From positions 3,823,448 to 3,887,447 of the forward strand of contig CP054182.1 in NCBI GenBank assembly GCA_015709675.1: a DNA stretch of 64,000 bases, in the 5' to 3' direction. A program made the translations under genes and the position numbers. This document shows positions 26,660-36,008 of this stretch, piece after piece. This stretch comes from Ignavibacteriales bacterium. GTDB lineage: Bacteria; Bacteroidota; Ignavibacteria; Ignavibacteriales; Ignavibacteriaceae. Within the stretch, counting starts at the first letter, position 1, and each line of letters begins with the position of its first letter. Under the pieces are notes generated by a model. That model had not been told where the DNA came from and searched no databases. It worked only from the letters and a program-made list of their open reading frames with translations.

Positions 26660-26694
26660 AATGTGCAATGAACAATTTACAATGTACAATTGAC
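26660..26694 (+). repeat. Degenerate heptamer array (AATnnnC units)
   Basis: Five consecutive 7-bp units, all starting AAT and ending C: AATGTGC, AATGAAC, then AATTTAC, AATGTAC, AATTGAC. Two of the units (AATTTAC, AATGAAC) recur in the array at 63931-63951. Confidence 0.8.
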
Positions 26695-26876
26695 AAAGAT
26701 ATTTAGTATAGGGGATTGTCCCGGCGTCTTAGCTTTATGAGGCGAACTTATTCTTCCCCAATGGCACGCAGGTTTTACCGATGCTTCGCAGCGCGGATTT
26801 TGACGGATTAGAAGATTTCTAAGTCTACTCTGATTATTTTTGGAGTAAGCAGACAGAGAAGAAACCAATTAATGTC

Positions 26877-26939
26877 ACCCTTTCGGGGTTAAATGTATAA
26901 CCTTCTAAATTTACTACAGTAATTTCATCCCTTCGGGAT
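26877..26939. repeat. REP-like hairpin doublet
   Basis: Two short hairpins with nearly identical stems: ACCCTTTCGGGGT (26877-26889) and ATCCCTTCGGGAT (26927-26939), 37 bp apart. The CCCTTnCGGG core and paired arrangement resemble REP or BIME elements. Confidence 0.6.
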
Positions 26940-26959
26940 TAATCACATATATAAGACAT

Positions 26960-26997
26960 ATTCACAATTCACAATTCACAATTCACAATTCACAATT
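26960..26997 (+). repeat. Perfect AATTCAC heptamer array
   Basis: Five CACAATT-type units in perfect register, no mismatch. It lies just beyond the terminator of the minus-strand operon ending at 27055. Confidence 0.95.
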
Positions 26998-26999
26998 AA

Positions 27000-27033
27000 A
27001 AAAGGGCGATCCTTTTTCAAGAACCGCCCTTTT
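27000..27033 (-). terminator. Rho-independent terminator of the 27055-37085 operon
   Basis: Stem AAAAGGGCG (27000-27008) pairs with CGCCCTTTT (27025-27033); on the minus strand the hairpin ends in a run of T. It lies 21 bp after the stop of the last operon gene. Confidence 0.85.
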
Positions 27034-27054
27034 AGAAAGGTTAAGTAATGTGAA

Positions 27055-28572
27055 TTACTTTAAGAGCATCATCTTTTTGGTTACTGAGTAGTCACCAACG
27101 CTCAGGGTGTAGAAATAAACACCTGAGTTCAGTTTTGATGCGTCAAATGAAGCAGTATATCCGCCCTTAAGCTGGAAGTTTTCAACCAGTGTTGCAACTT
27201 CCTGTCCGATCAGGTTATATACCTTCAGAGAAACGATTCCGTCAACAGGGATGGAATAGCTGATCTTGGTTGAAGGGTTGAACGGATTAGGATAGTTCTG
27301 GCCGAGTGAGAATTCGCCCGGGGTGAATACGGTTTCATCTTCCTTAACTGAGGTCAGGAAGTCACCGAAGATATTATACAGTTCTGCATAGGTAATATCA
27401 AGCGCGAGGAAGAAAAGGTGGTTTTCACCGAATCCGCCTTCGTTATCAAGCGGTGTTGTGCCGCCGTTAGCAGTATCATAACCAGGATAAGCAACTGCAT
27501 ATTTATATTCGATAGCACCTGCGCCTAAGCCGGTCCAGAATACAACGGTATCTGACCAGATTTTGTCGCCTGCAACTTTATCACCGTCAATACCTGCATC
27601 GTTAAGAACGCGCATGTAACCGGCAGTGGTATCAGCAGCAACCCAGTTTCCAGCCCAGTTTCCGATAGGAGCTGAGCCGCCTTTTAAACCAACCCACTGA
27701 ACTGAATTTGGATCAATGTTCTGGCCATTCAATTTGTTAACGAGCGGTCCGGACATATTAACCTGGAAGAGCGCGGTAACATTCTGAGTAAGATTTCCGG
27801 TAACCGGGAAAATTCTCGGAACGATTGGTTCCAGATCAAGTGTGGTGCCGTCAGCAACATACGTTAACCATCTGTCTGAACCAGTTTCCCAGCCAGTGTT
27901 GGTGAAGCGTGCGTCAGGGAAAGCTTTGAATTTCCACTTTGTTGAGTCACCAAGAGCGCCTTTGTAGGTCATGCTGGTGGTGAAAATTCTCGGAGTGAGA
28001 GGATCTTCAAACAGTCTTCTTTCGCCGCTGATAACGGTTCCGAGACCATCCCAGTCAAGACCCATAACAAGGAGGGAGTCCTGTGCGGGATCGAAACGGC
28101 CAACGCCGGTTCCATAGATGGTGCTGAGATCAGCAGTAAAATTTGCTGTATTGGTAACCAGAACAACAGTGGTGTATGCGGAATCATTATTGAACCAGTA
28201 AACCGGAAGGGTCTGGGTTCCTGATGCAGCAAGAGTAAATGTTCTGTTATCAACACCTTCCCATCCGTCAGGTCCTTTTACGAATTTGAATTCGTAGTTG
28301 GTACCGGCGAATGTAGCAGGAATGACAGCATCAACGGTATATACCGTATCAGCGTCAGCATCAGCCATTTTGAAGTTCCAGCCAGACCAGTTGCTGCCGC
28401 CATTGGCGGAATTTTCCTGGAAGCTTCCGCGAACTGTTATGGAATCAGATGCAGGAACATAGAACCCTTTGAACACCTGAGCGCCCAGATCAACACGGAA
28501 AGTCACTGTAACGTTCTGCGCGAATACAGTGCTCACCGCCATAAGGGCAATAAGAGTGAACAGTTTTTTCAT
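27055..28572 (-). CDS. Secreted protein with starch-binding-like domains and C-terminal sorting domain
   Basis: A 505-residue protein with a signal peptide (MKKLFTLIALMAVSTVFA). The mature part shows three beta-sandwich repeats starting VTVTFRVDLGAQVFKG, ANFTADLSTIYGTGVG and TALFQVNMSGPLV, each followed by a W-rich strand region (WSGWNFKMADADADT, WKFKAFPDARF). They resemble the CBM20/CBM-like E-set domains of glycan-binding proteins, although this is a structural-type judgement. The C-terminal ~85 residues form the PNPFNPST-type sorting module. Last gene of the operon with PorV-like and TonB-receptor genes, so it may bind glycans at the cell surface. Confidence 0.75.
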   Translation of the reverse strand: MKKLFTLIALMAVSTVFAQNVTVTFRVDLGAQVFKGFYVPASDSITVRGSFQENSANGGSNWSGWNFKMADADADTVYTVDAVIPATFAGTNYEFKFVKGPDGWEGVDNRTFTLAASGTQTLPVYWFNNDSAYTTVVLVTNTANFTADLSTIYGTGVGRFDPAQDSLLVMGLDWDGLGTVISGERRLFEDPLTPRIFTTSMTYKGALGDSTKWKFKAFPDARFTNTGWETGSDRWLTYVADGTTLDLEPIVPRIFPVTGNLTQNVTALFQVNMSGPLVNKLNGQNIDPNSVQWVGLKGGSAPIGNWAGNWVAADTTAGYMRVLNDAGIDGDKVAGDKIWSDTVVFWTGLGAGAIEYKYAVAYPGYDTANGGTTPLDNEGGFGENHLFFLALDITYAELYNIFGDFLTSVKEDETVFTPGEFSLGQNYPNPFNPSTKISYSIPVDGIVSLKVYNLIGQEVATLVENFQLKGGYTASFDASKLNSGVYFYTLSVGDYSVTKKMMLLK

Positions 28573-28629
28573 TTTTACCTCGTTTTAGATTGTGGTTTTT
28601 TATTTTTCATATCTTACGGTTTCAATCAA

Positions 28630-29637
28630 TTAAAAACCGATTGATAACGAAACTTTTGAAATATCTTTAAATCGTTTGTAATCAGCGTAGCTGTAATCAA
28701 TCCGTGCTGAAAAAGAACCAAAGTCGTACTTAAATCCGACACCTGCGTTCAGCCCTTCCTCTGCCTCTTCAGATTTGAGCAGGGAGTTATAACCGGCCCG
28801 CAAGGAGACCATATTACTCCAGGTAACTTCTCCGCCGAGATTAAGATAGGCAGTGTGATTGTTGGGATAGACAGCATCGGTAGCAACTTCAAATCTGAAA
28901 TCATCTGTTACAGCGAAATCATACCCTAAACCAACAGTAAACACCAGCGGCAGAGTCCAGTAATCTGTATTCAGTGTCGCGGTAATTTTTTCATTATTAC
29001 CAGTATTGGCGGGGTCAACATCCACCGGCTGGTAGAGGTCTTTTCCGTCAAGTTTCATTTCAGTTCCAAAGTTAGCTATATTCATTCCAATTTTCAAGCC
29101 AGGAAGCTGGGTATAAAAGAGAAGCCCGACATCCAGCGCGAATGCTGAAGCTGATTCATTCCATATCTGCTGGCGGATGTATTTCAACGTTCCGCCGATG
29201 GAGAACCTGTCGGTCAGGTTTCTGGAGTAGGATACACCAAGGGCAATATCCTGAGCTTTCCAGCGCTGGCCGGTGCCGTTTGGCTGTTCCGGAGTGGTTA
29301 TCTCTTCATCACCGTAGTCAAGCTGATTCACGCTGATACCGAAAGCATCATCCACACCGCGGAATACAAGCCCTGCCCAGTTATAATTGGTGCCGACGAG
29401 CCAGTCAGAATAAGACACATTAAACTCACTCCGCTCCAGCCGTGAGATTCCTCCCACGTTCCAGAAGAGTGAGGTTGCATCGTTTGCCACTGCAACAAAT
29501 GCCCCTCCCATTCCGGCGGCTTTTGAGCCAACCGGAACGGTAAGAAAATTAGCAGCGGTTGTACCGACTTTCGTCTGGCCGAACAGAGCCGCAGTCCCCA
29601 GTATTACGATCATACTAATATATTGTAATGTTTTCAT
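28630..29637 (-). CDS. PorV/PorQ-family outer-membrane beta-barrel protein
   Basis: A 335-residue protein with a signal peptide (MKTLQYISMIVILGTAALFG) and then TKVGTTAANFLTVPVGSKAAGMGGAFVAVANDATSLFWNVGG, the FadL-like N-terminal plug pattern of PorV/PorQ proteins. Alternating beta strands run to a terminal VSLSIGF with a C-terminal Phe, typical of outer-membrane barrels. In type IX secretion systems PorV shuttles cargo at the outer membrane. The neighbouring genes encode cargo-like proteins with sorting modules, which supports that link, but no PorK/L/M/N genes are in the window. 19 bp after the 1183-residue gene. Confidence 0.85.
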   Translation of the reverse strand: MKTLQYISMIVILGTAALFGQTKVGTTAANFLTVPVGSKAAGMGGAFVAVANDATSLFWNVGGISRLERSEFNVSYSDWLVGTNYNWAGLVFRGVDDAFGISVNQLDYGDEEITTPEQPNGTGQRWKAQDIALGVSYSRNLTDRFSIGGTLKYIRQQIWNESASAFALDVGLLFYTQLPGLKIGMNIANFGTEMKLDGKDLYQPVDVDPANTGNNEKITATLNTDYWTLPLVFTVGLGYDFAVTDDFRFEVATDAVYPNNHTAYLNLGGEVTWSNMVSLRAGYNSLLKSEEAEEGLNAGVGFKYDFGSFSARIDYSYADYKRFKDISKVSLSIGF

Positions 29638-29656
29638 TATTATCTCCGTTCTGCCG

Positions 29657-32600
29657 TTACTTTATGATAGCAAGTTTACCATACTTCTTAGCGCTCACTC
29701 CTTCTGCTTCAACCACATAGAAGTAAACACCGTAGGCAACATCAAGACCCTCCTTGGTACGGAGATCCCAGGTGAGGGAGCCGTCAAGAAGGTCGCCGTC
29801 ATGCTCAATCGTCCTGATATGCGCGCCTGCTGAAGTATATATATAGACTCTGCTCTTCGGAGGCAGATTAATGAAGTTGATTATGCGCTCGCCTCTTCCG
29901 CGAATCTGGGTAGGCAGCGGTTCTTCGAAGACGTTGGTAACCACGTAGGGGTTCGGCACTGCTTTCACGCGCTCCATCTGCTCATTTGCATTAGCGGCGT
30001 CATAGCCCGGTATATCCGAATTAAAGACGAAGCGGTCAGAAGCAGTGAACGGCTTGAAGAAGGAAATAATCAGCGTATCTCCTCCCTTGGCCACATAGGC
30101 AGCGGTATCAAGGAACGCAAAACGCCATCCGATACGGTCACCTTCTTTGGTAGCCACAACAACTGCATCACCGTCGGAAAGAGTATCCCTCTTGGATGTT
30201 GATGTTTCCGTCATCACAAATTTCAGCTGGACCGGATTTGCACGGTCTGTTACATCAAAAATCTTAAAGTTTATCGCGGTCTTTTTCGGAATGGTTCTTC
30301 CGAAGAGGGTGCGCAGATCATTTGATGAATCAGCATACGTATCTGAGAAGACAAAAGCCAGATCAACCGGAGGCTTCACACCGTATATATTACGCACCGG
30401 ATCCTCATACCGGGAAGCGGTAAAGCCGAGGCGTTTGGTAGTATCAGCAATCGGGTTGTTTATCTTCCAGGCGGTTCTGCTCATATCCAGACGGATTGAG
30501 TCAGGTGACTGATACGAAGTATCAAAGGAGATTCTCACACCGTTGAATATATCTCCATTTGAGGGGAAGAGCCGGTTTACACCGCTCAGAATCTGAAGAC
30601 CGGAGAGTGAATCCTTTACACTGTATGCATAAGCGGTTCTCACACCGTTCCTGAGTGAATCAAGGAACGAAACTACATACAGAGTTTTAGAAAGTTTAAA
30701 GGGATCAACCACTTCAAAATAAGGAGTGGCCGTGGAGAATCCGCCGACGCGGTCAAGCTGCACGCCGCTTGCAGGAGGAACATAACCAAGGACAGGAGCA
30801 TTCGGCGTTATCGCAACGGTGTTTATATCCGTCTGAATATTGCCGAGAGCATCTTTTGCCACAAAGCGGGTGTTCTCTGAAGGGAATACATCTGATTCAG
30901 CTTTGCCGCGGTCATAAGCAACAACAGCGTAGTAATAGGTTTTACCGTTAATTACATCGGTATCAACAAATGAATTCTGAACACCGGTTTCGTTGCCAAG
31001 GTAGAACGGCGCACCGCTGGTAAGATCATAGAGCGCGGCGCCTGAAAGGAAGTAGCCGTATATACCGTTCTTCAGGTCAAACTGAGCGATCGGACGGTAA
31101 AATACTTTCTGTCCGGTTCCGTCTGAAATCTGCAGAGCGTCTGAAAAATCAGGATCGGTTCCTTTATATATCTTGTATCCTTCAAAGTCTTTTTCCTTAA
31201 GTGAAGGATCAAGTGAGTTTTCCGCAACGCGGTCCCAATAGAGGGTAACCTGACCGTCACCGGGAACTGCCGTAATAGTCGGTTTTTCAGGCGGACGCGG
31301 GAAGTTATAATTCGCGTTATAGATAATCTGCGCGATTCTCTTTGTTTTCAGAACTCCTCTGAAGTCGTCTCCAAATGCAAGAGCGAGTGAGAAACGCTCT
31401 GTCTGTCCCGGCAGCAGCGGAAAATAACCTGAACCGTACATAAAGTCACCGTCCTCACCGCGGATAGCAACGTTATTAACGATACTTTCAGGAACCTTGA
31501 AGAATCCGGGTTTCAGATTCTTCCACATATCTTCTTCATTAGACATGGTAATTGCATTCGAAGGTACATAGTACCAGAATGAAGTAAGACCTAACTGATC
31601 TGATTCATCCACATCGAGTGCATCAAAGTTTGGTTCACCAGGTGTTGGAACTCCGTCCCCTTCACCGGCATCACCGGTACCCGGCTGACCATCCGCGCCA
31701 ACGTCATCATACTGCGCCGTCCAGTCCTGATCGTTGTCAATCAGGTCATCACGTTTTTCATCAAGCATCTTGTCATTAAGGCCAAGGCTTGCGATGTAAT
31801 CTTTATACTGAACCGGATTAGTTGTGTCAAACAGAACGGTTCCGTTATCGGCACGTTTGAACTGCCGGTAGTGAACGATATAGTTTTCGTCGATCAGACC
31901 GTCAAGATCGTTATCAATACCATCAGTAGCATCCTTGCCCAGATCACCCTGCGTATTGATTGCGCCTTCACGCAGAGCCGTCACACCGGGCTGCAGGAAG
32001 AAAGGCACACCCATTGATACCACAGTAACGGTATCATTGGGCATTGTGAATGTTGTGCGGGCAAACGTAGCTTTATCAATCAGGATCAGCTTGTCCCCTG
32101 CAGTAATGGTTTTAGAATTATAATCGTTACCGGTAAAATATGGAGCTGAAAGCGGGAAAAGCTTTCTGTTATCAGCATCATTATCCACCCCGTCGTAGGG
32201 ATTACCCGGTGACTCAAGGAATGCGTATGCTATATATCCGACTTTTGAAGGATCCGGCTGCCACTTCGGATTATCTGAAGCGCGTACTCTGCCTTCAAAA
32301 TCCCAGGTGTAGGTAATTGCTTCGCGGACATCGAAGAATGACACGTCATCATTCCATTCGCTTCCGTCAATACCGACATAGGTTCCGATTACGGTACCAA
32401 ATACGGTCTGATCGTATGTTTCAGTTCCGTCATTCTTTATATTATACAACCAGAAGACCACATCCTGCGCCAGAAAGTTTGACCATTGCAGGCCTCTTAC
32501 GGCAACCTGAAGCGCCTGACCGCGGCGGGTAGTGTCGTTCATATCAGGATAGTAGCCATGGCGGTTATACATTTTTTCATCATTAAAATCATCCATCCAG

Positions 32601-33208
32601 AAATAGCTTTCCTGGTCGGCGTTTAACTGTGCACGGCCGAAGTAACCATTCCAGTCAACAGCAGGAGTAACATCAACACCGTTTACGATGATTGGTTTGC
32701 CTGAGTAGGTCCAGGTCGGGCGGTCAGGCCAAACCGGGGGCCAGGTTTCGGGCTGATGGCTCATAGCAACACCTTTCCCGGTTGCCTGAAGAGTCGGGTT
32801 TGCAAATCCCGGAATCGGTTCAAAACCAAGGAATTTACCTCCCTGTGCAAAGTCACCGCCGCCGGGGCGTTCTACAGGAGTAATTACCACAGATACAACC
32901 GTATCACCGGCATCTGCTATTCCGTTTTTATTCCAGTCTTTTATAGGAAGACGCACACCCACAACAGGTGAAACGTCACCCACATAACCGTTATCATCGT
33001 AGCGCCAAGAACCGCGCGGACCCTGTGAACCGGGCTGCGCAATTACGCCATAATTTGAGAATACGGTTCTGACCTGGTTTCCTCTGTGAACACCAACTTT
33101 TCTGAATGAGCTGGTTCCGCGGGCCGTGACCCGCTCCTGCGCAATCAGTTCACCGAAGGTCAGCATAAGCACTGCCGCGGTGAGTATATATATCTTAAAA
33201 TTTCTCAT
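29657..33208 (-). CDS. Large secreted protein, fibronectin-type and EF-like loops, C-terminal sorting domain
   Basis: An 1183-residue protein with a signal peptide (MRNFKIYILTAAVLMLTFGELIAQ). The N-terminal half has Asp/Asn-rich loops (KDWNKNGIADAGD, DGVDNDADN, DGIDNDLDGLIDEN) that look like calcium-binding loops of the TSP3/dockerin kind. A fibronectin type III-like module lies around PEKPTITAVPGDGQVTLYWD to YYYAVVAYDRG (~residues 650-780). The C-terminus (NPYVVTNVFEEP to KKYGKLAIIK) is a FlgD/type-A sorting-like module. Orthologs usually sit with a TonB receptor and PorV-like gene, as here. Probably a surface-attached component; no enzymatic domain visible. Confidence 0.8.
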   Translation of the reverse strand: MRNFKIYILTAAVLMLTFGELIAQERVTARGTSSFRKVGVHRGNQVRTVFSNYGVIAQPGSQGPRGSWRYDDNGYVGDVSPVVGVRLPIKDWNKNGIADAGDTVVSVVITPVERPGGGDFAQGGKFLGFEPIPGFANPTLQATGKGVAMSHQPETWPPVWPDRPTWTYSGKPIIVNGVDVTPAVDWNGYFGRAQLNADQESYFWMDDFNDEKMYNRHGYYPDMNDTTRRGQALQVAVRGLQWSNFLAQDVVFWLYNIKNDGTETYDQTVFGTVIGTYVGIDGSEWNDDVSFFDVREAITYTWDFEGRVRASDNPKWQPDPSKVGYIAYAFLESPGNPYDGVDNDADNRKLFPLSAPYFTGNDYNSKTITAGDKLILIDKATFARTTFTMPNDTVTVVSMGVPFFLQPGVTALREGAINTQGDLGKDATDGIDNDLDGLIDENYIVHYRQFKRADNGTVLFDTTNPVQYKDYIASLGLNDKMLDEKRDDLIDNDQDWTAQYDDVGADGQPGTGDAGEGDGVPTPGEPNFDALDVDESDQLGLTSFWYYVPSNAITMSNEEDMWKNLKPGFFKVPESIVNNVAIRGEDGDFMYGSGYFPLLPGQTERFSLALAFGDDFRGVLKTKRIAQIIYNANYNFPRPPEKPTITAVPGDGQVTLYWDRVAENSLDPSLKEKDFEGYKIYKGTDPDFSDALQISDGTGQKVFYRPIAQFDLKNGIYGYFLSGAALYDLTSGAPFYLGNETGVQNSFVDTDVINGKTYYYAVVAYDRGKAESDVFPSENTRFVAKDALGNIQTDINTVAITPNAPVLGYVPPASGVQLDRVGGFSTATPYFEVVDPFKLSKTLYVVSFLDSLRNGVRTAYAYSVKDSLSGLQILSGVNRLFPSNGDIFNGVRISFDTSYQSPDSIRLDMSRTAWKINNPIADTTKRLGFTASRYEDPVRNIYGVKPPVDLAFVFSDTYADSSNDLRTLFGRTIPKKTAINFKIFDVTDRANPVQLKFVMTETSTSKRDTLSDGDAVVVATKEGDRIGWRFAFLDTAAYVAKGGDTLIISFFKPFTASDRFVFNSDIPGYDAANANEQMERVKAVPNPYVVTNVFEEPLPTQIRGRGERIINFINLPPKSRVYIYTSAGAHIRTIEHDGDLLDGSLTWDLRTKEGLDVAYGVYFYVVEAEGVSAKKYGKLAIIK

Positions 33209-33232
33209 TTGTCTTTTCCGTTTATTTCAATC

Positions 33233-35986
33233 TTAAAAGAATAACGTTGCACCAAATTCAATTCTCCGGGGCTCGGAGTAGTTGGTCGGAACGCGGTACC
33301 ACTCATCAAGCGTGTTAACGATGACCGGAAGATTCTGCTGGCGTCTGAGGAATTCCTCAACCGTAAAGTCAGCCGTTCCGCTGTCACCATACACATTCAC
33401 CTCATTGCGGATATCAAAGAGGTTATAGATTCTGGTAAAGAAGCTGATTTTGTAGGTATCCATGATCTTAAAATCATAATACGCGCGGAAATCCGCGTTT
33501 ACATACGTCGGCTTTGTTTCGCTGTTAGTCAGCAGGGTTGAGAGATTAATTGACTGATTCGGTGTATACGGGAAACCGCTGCCGTAATTGCCAATCATGC
33601 TGAGGCCCCAGTTTTCAGCAGCATAGGAGAATGTAACGTTAATCGTGTGTGTCTGATCCTGATTCAGGCGGATAAGCTGAATCTCAGGAAGCGCTCCGCC
33701 AACCAGCGCGTTTCTGGTAGCCGCAGGATCGGACGCGTTGCCTTTTGCAGACTGCAGTGTATAATCAATTGTACCGGACCATCCGTCGGAGAAACGTTTG
33801 GTCAGAGTAAAGACGATTCCTTTTACAAAACCGAAGTCTGAGTTAACAAACTGGCTGTAACGTCCTGAACCGCCGAAGAGGGTAATTTCATCAGCACGGG
33901 TGCCTGCCAGATCGCGTATATCACGGAAGTAGGCAGTCAGGTCAATTGATATATCATCGGTGATTGCCTGCTGAACGCCGACTTCACCGCTGATGGTTCC
34001 CTGAGGCCTGAGATCTGAGTTGCCTGCAATACCGAGGTTTCCTGTTCCCTGTCCGAACTTAAATTCAGGATTGGTATATAACAGGTCAAACGGCGGAATC
34101 TGGAAGAAGTAGCCGTAGGAGAAGTGAATCACTCCGCGGTCGGTTATCGGGAATGCAACACCAAGGCGAGGGCTGAGCTGGCTTTTTGTACTGGCATCCT
34201 TATACCAGTATGTCTGTCTTTCAGCAAGAGTCTTCGCGATGTTCGCCGGATTGAGCGGGTTGTATATATTCGGGTCAGAAGGATCAACCAGCAGCTTGCC
34301 GTCAGGCATGAACATATCATAGCGGAGACCGATATTAATAATGAGCTCGCTCAGCTCAATTTTATCCTGCAGATAGGCTGAGAACTCAACCGGGTTGCGG
34401 GTATAAATATCAATCGCAAGATTTTCTGCCGGATTGTTGATATCCGGAACACGCAGGGTAACATACGGGTTGCGGGTATCCTTCGGTGAACCAATACCGT
34501 CCGGCTGTATCAGATTCACGTTATCAAAGCTGAGATTGTGGCGGTTAAACTCCACACCGGCTTTAACCTGATGAATCTGTGTAACCTGTGAGGTTATATC
34601 AAACTTAACACCGTAGGTACCGGTTGTTCTTTTGAAATGTGATGACTGTGTTCCGCCGGTTCTGAAGCTGGGAACATCAGCAGGTGACTGGCCAAGCAGT
34701 TCATTATGCGTGTATTTAGGATCGTTATAATCCTCATAGACGTACTGTCTGAATCTCTTAAAGAAGTAGCTCAGGTTAAGCTGATAGAATGTGCTTGAAC
34801 CAAGTGTATGAGTCATGCCGAGAATGTTGGTATGACCGGTTCTGAATTTCTTAAAGTCACCATCAGGATTATATGCGAAACTATGATCATAATCACGGTA
34901 TTCCACATCATCAATCATATAGTTATAGGTAAGCTTGATCTCCGGGATAACACGGTATGTCAGCTTGCCCTGTCCGTAGACTTTCTGGTTCCAGTTCATC
35001 GGGACTATTTCACCGTCTCCGGTTTTTTGAATATCGTATCTGTTTTCAAGAGGAACTGAGGCACCAAGGTTGGTGGTGATATCCCACGGATTAAACACCC
35101 GTTTGCCGTTCAGCCATCCGCCGAAGTATACATAGCGGAAATTCCCGTAGAAGTAGAGACTGTTCGGAATAATCGGGCCGCTTAAGGATCCTTCAAAGTT
35201 GTGAATTGAGAGGGGATCAAAATCATCTATTGCGCGGAAGATATCCGTACGGTCGCTGTAATAGTCGCCAAAGTATGTGGTGACATTTCCTTCAAAGGTG
35301 TTTTTACCATCTTTTGTCGCGATGTTTACATAACCTGAAAGCGCTTTTCCGTATTCGGCGTTAAAAGCTCCTGACACGAACTGCAGTTCCTGAATAGAGT
35401 TTGCGTTTACATCAACAACGGTACCGCCGTCATAGACGTCTGTTACCGGCACACCGTCAATAGCGTAAACAACTTCACCGCTTCTGCCGCCTCGGACTGA
35501 ATTACCGACCACTCCGGCTTTAAGACCCAGCACCTCCTGAAATTCAGTAACCGGCAGGGCTGCAATATCATCAGCGCCGACAATGGCGGTTGACGCGGTT
35601 AAGTCCTTGGTCACCAGCGGTTTTGTTGCAACAACCACAACTTCATCCTTCAGGGTCAGGGAAGTTTCGCTGAGAACAAAATCAATTTTGGATGTCAGGT
35701 CAATTGAAACGCGCACACCGGAAACGCTCTGCGAGTTATATCCGATTGCGGATGCTTTAATGGTATAGGTACCGGGCGCTACATTGAGGATGTTGTAATA
35801 ACCATCCAGATCAGTTGCCGCACCCTGTGTTGTGCCTTCAATTATCACATTGACAAATGGCAATGCTTCGTTAGTTACTTTATCGGTCACCCTTCCTGAA
35901 ACCTTGCCTGACTGGGCAGCCAGGTCAGCAGTCAGAAGAGCTACCAGAAAAAATAACGGTAATATATACCGTAATCTTTTCAGCAT
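33233..35986 (-). CDS. TonB-dependent outer-membrane receptor with carboxypeptidase-like N-terminal domain
   Basis: A 917-residue receptor with a signal peptide (MLKRLRYILPLFFLVALLTADLAAQ). A CarboxypepD_reg-like domain (residues ~27-110: GKVSGRVTDKVTNEALPFVNVII to GVRVSI) precedes a TonB plug (~115-235: ALPVTEFQEVLGLKAGVVG, GGRSGEVVYAIDGVPVTD) and a 22-stranded-type barrel ending RIEFGATLFF with a C-terminal Phe. A strong CGGAGGA ribosome-binding site precedes the ATG. It takes up a large or scarce ligand through the outer membrane using TonB energy; the ligand is not evident. 22 bp after the propeller-like gene and 24 bp before the secreted protein gene. Confidence 0.92.
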   Translation of the reverse strand: MLKRLRYILPLFFLVALLTADLAAQSGKVSGRVTDKVTNEALPFVNVIIEGTTQGAATDLDGYYNILNVAPGTYTIKASAIGYNSQSVSGVRVSIDLTSKIDFVLSETSLTLKDEVVVVATKPLVTKDLTASTAIVGADDIAALPVTEFQEVLGLKAGVVGNSVRGGRSGEVVYAIDGVPVTDVYDGGTVVDVNANSIQELQFVSGAFNAEYGKALSGYVNIATKDGKNTFEGNVTTYFGDYYSDRTDIFRAIDDFDPLSIHNFEGSLSGPIIPNSLYFYGNFRYVYFGGWLNGKRVFNPWDITTNLGASVPLENRYDIQKTGDGEIVPMNWNQKVYGQGKLTYRVIPEIKLTYNYMIDDVEYRDYDHSFAYNPDGDFKKFRTGHTNILGMTHTLGSSTFYQLNLSYFFKRFRQYVYEDYNDPKYTHNELLGQSPADVPSFRTGGTQSSHFKRTTGTYGVKFDITSQVTQIHQVKAGVEFNRHNLSFDNVNLIQPDGIGSPKDTRNPYVTLRVPDINNPAENLAIDIYTRNPVEFSAYLQDKIELSELIINIGLRYDMFMPDGKLLVDPSDPNIYNPLNPANIAKTLAERQTYWYKDASTKSQLSPRLGVAFPITDRGVIHFSYGYFFQIPPFDLLYTNPEFKFGQGTGNLGIAGNSDLRPQGTISGEVGVQQAITDDISIDLTAYFRDIRDLAGTRADEITLFGGSGRYSQFVNSDFGFVKGIVFTLTKRFSDGWSGTIDYTLQSAKGNASDPAATRNALVGGALPEIQLIRLNQDQTHTINVTFSYAAENWGLSMIGNYGSGFPYTPNQSINLSTLLTNSETKPTYVNADFRAYYDFKIMDTYKISFFTRIYNLFDIRNEVNVYGDSGTADFTVEEFLRRQQNLPVIVNTLDEWYRVPTNYSEPRRIEFGATLFF

Positions 35987-36008
35987 GATTCCTCCGGATC
36001 GACTATAG

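Larger units (their letters stand above)
26603..27054. other. Gene-free, repeat-filled region
   Basis: 452 bp with no credible gene. From left to right it holds the leader of the WG-repeat gene, a five-unit degenerate heptamer array (26660-26694), about 170 bp of unassigned sequence with a weak inverted repeat near 26822-26853, a REP-like hairpin doublet (26877-26939), a five-unit AATTCAC array (26960-26997) and a terminator (27000-27033). Confidence 0.7.

Noticed and set aside
26677-26868. 63-codon open frame on the minus strand in the repeat-filled gap
   Set aside because: It lies within repeat-derived sequence and overlaps the leader of the WG-repeat gene; no domain, no clear start signal.
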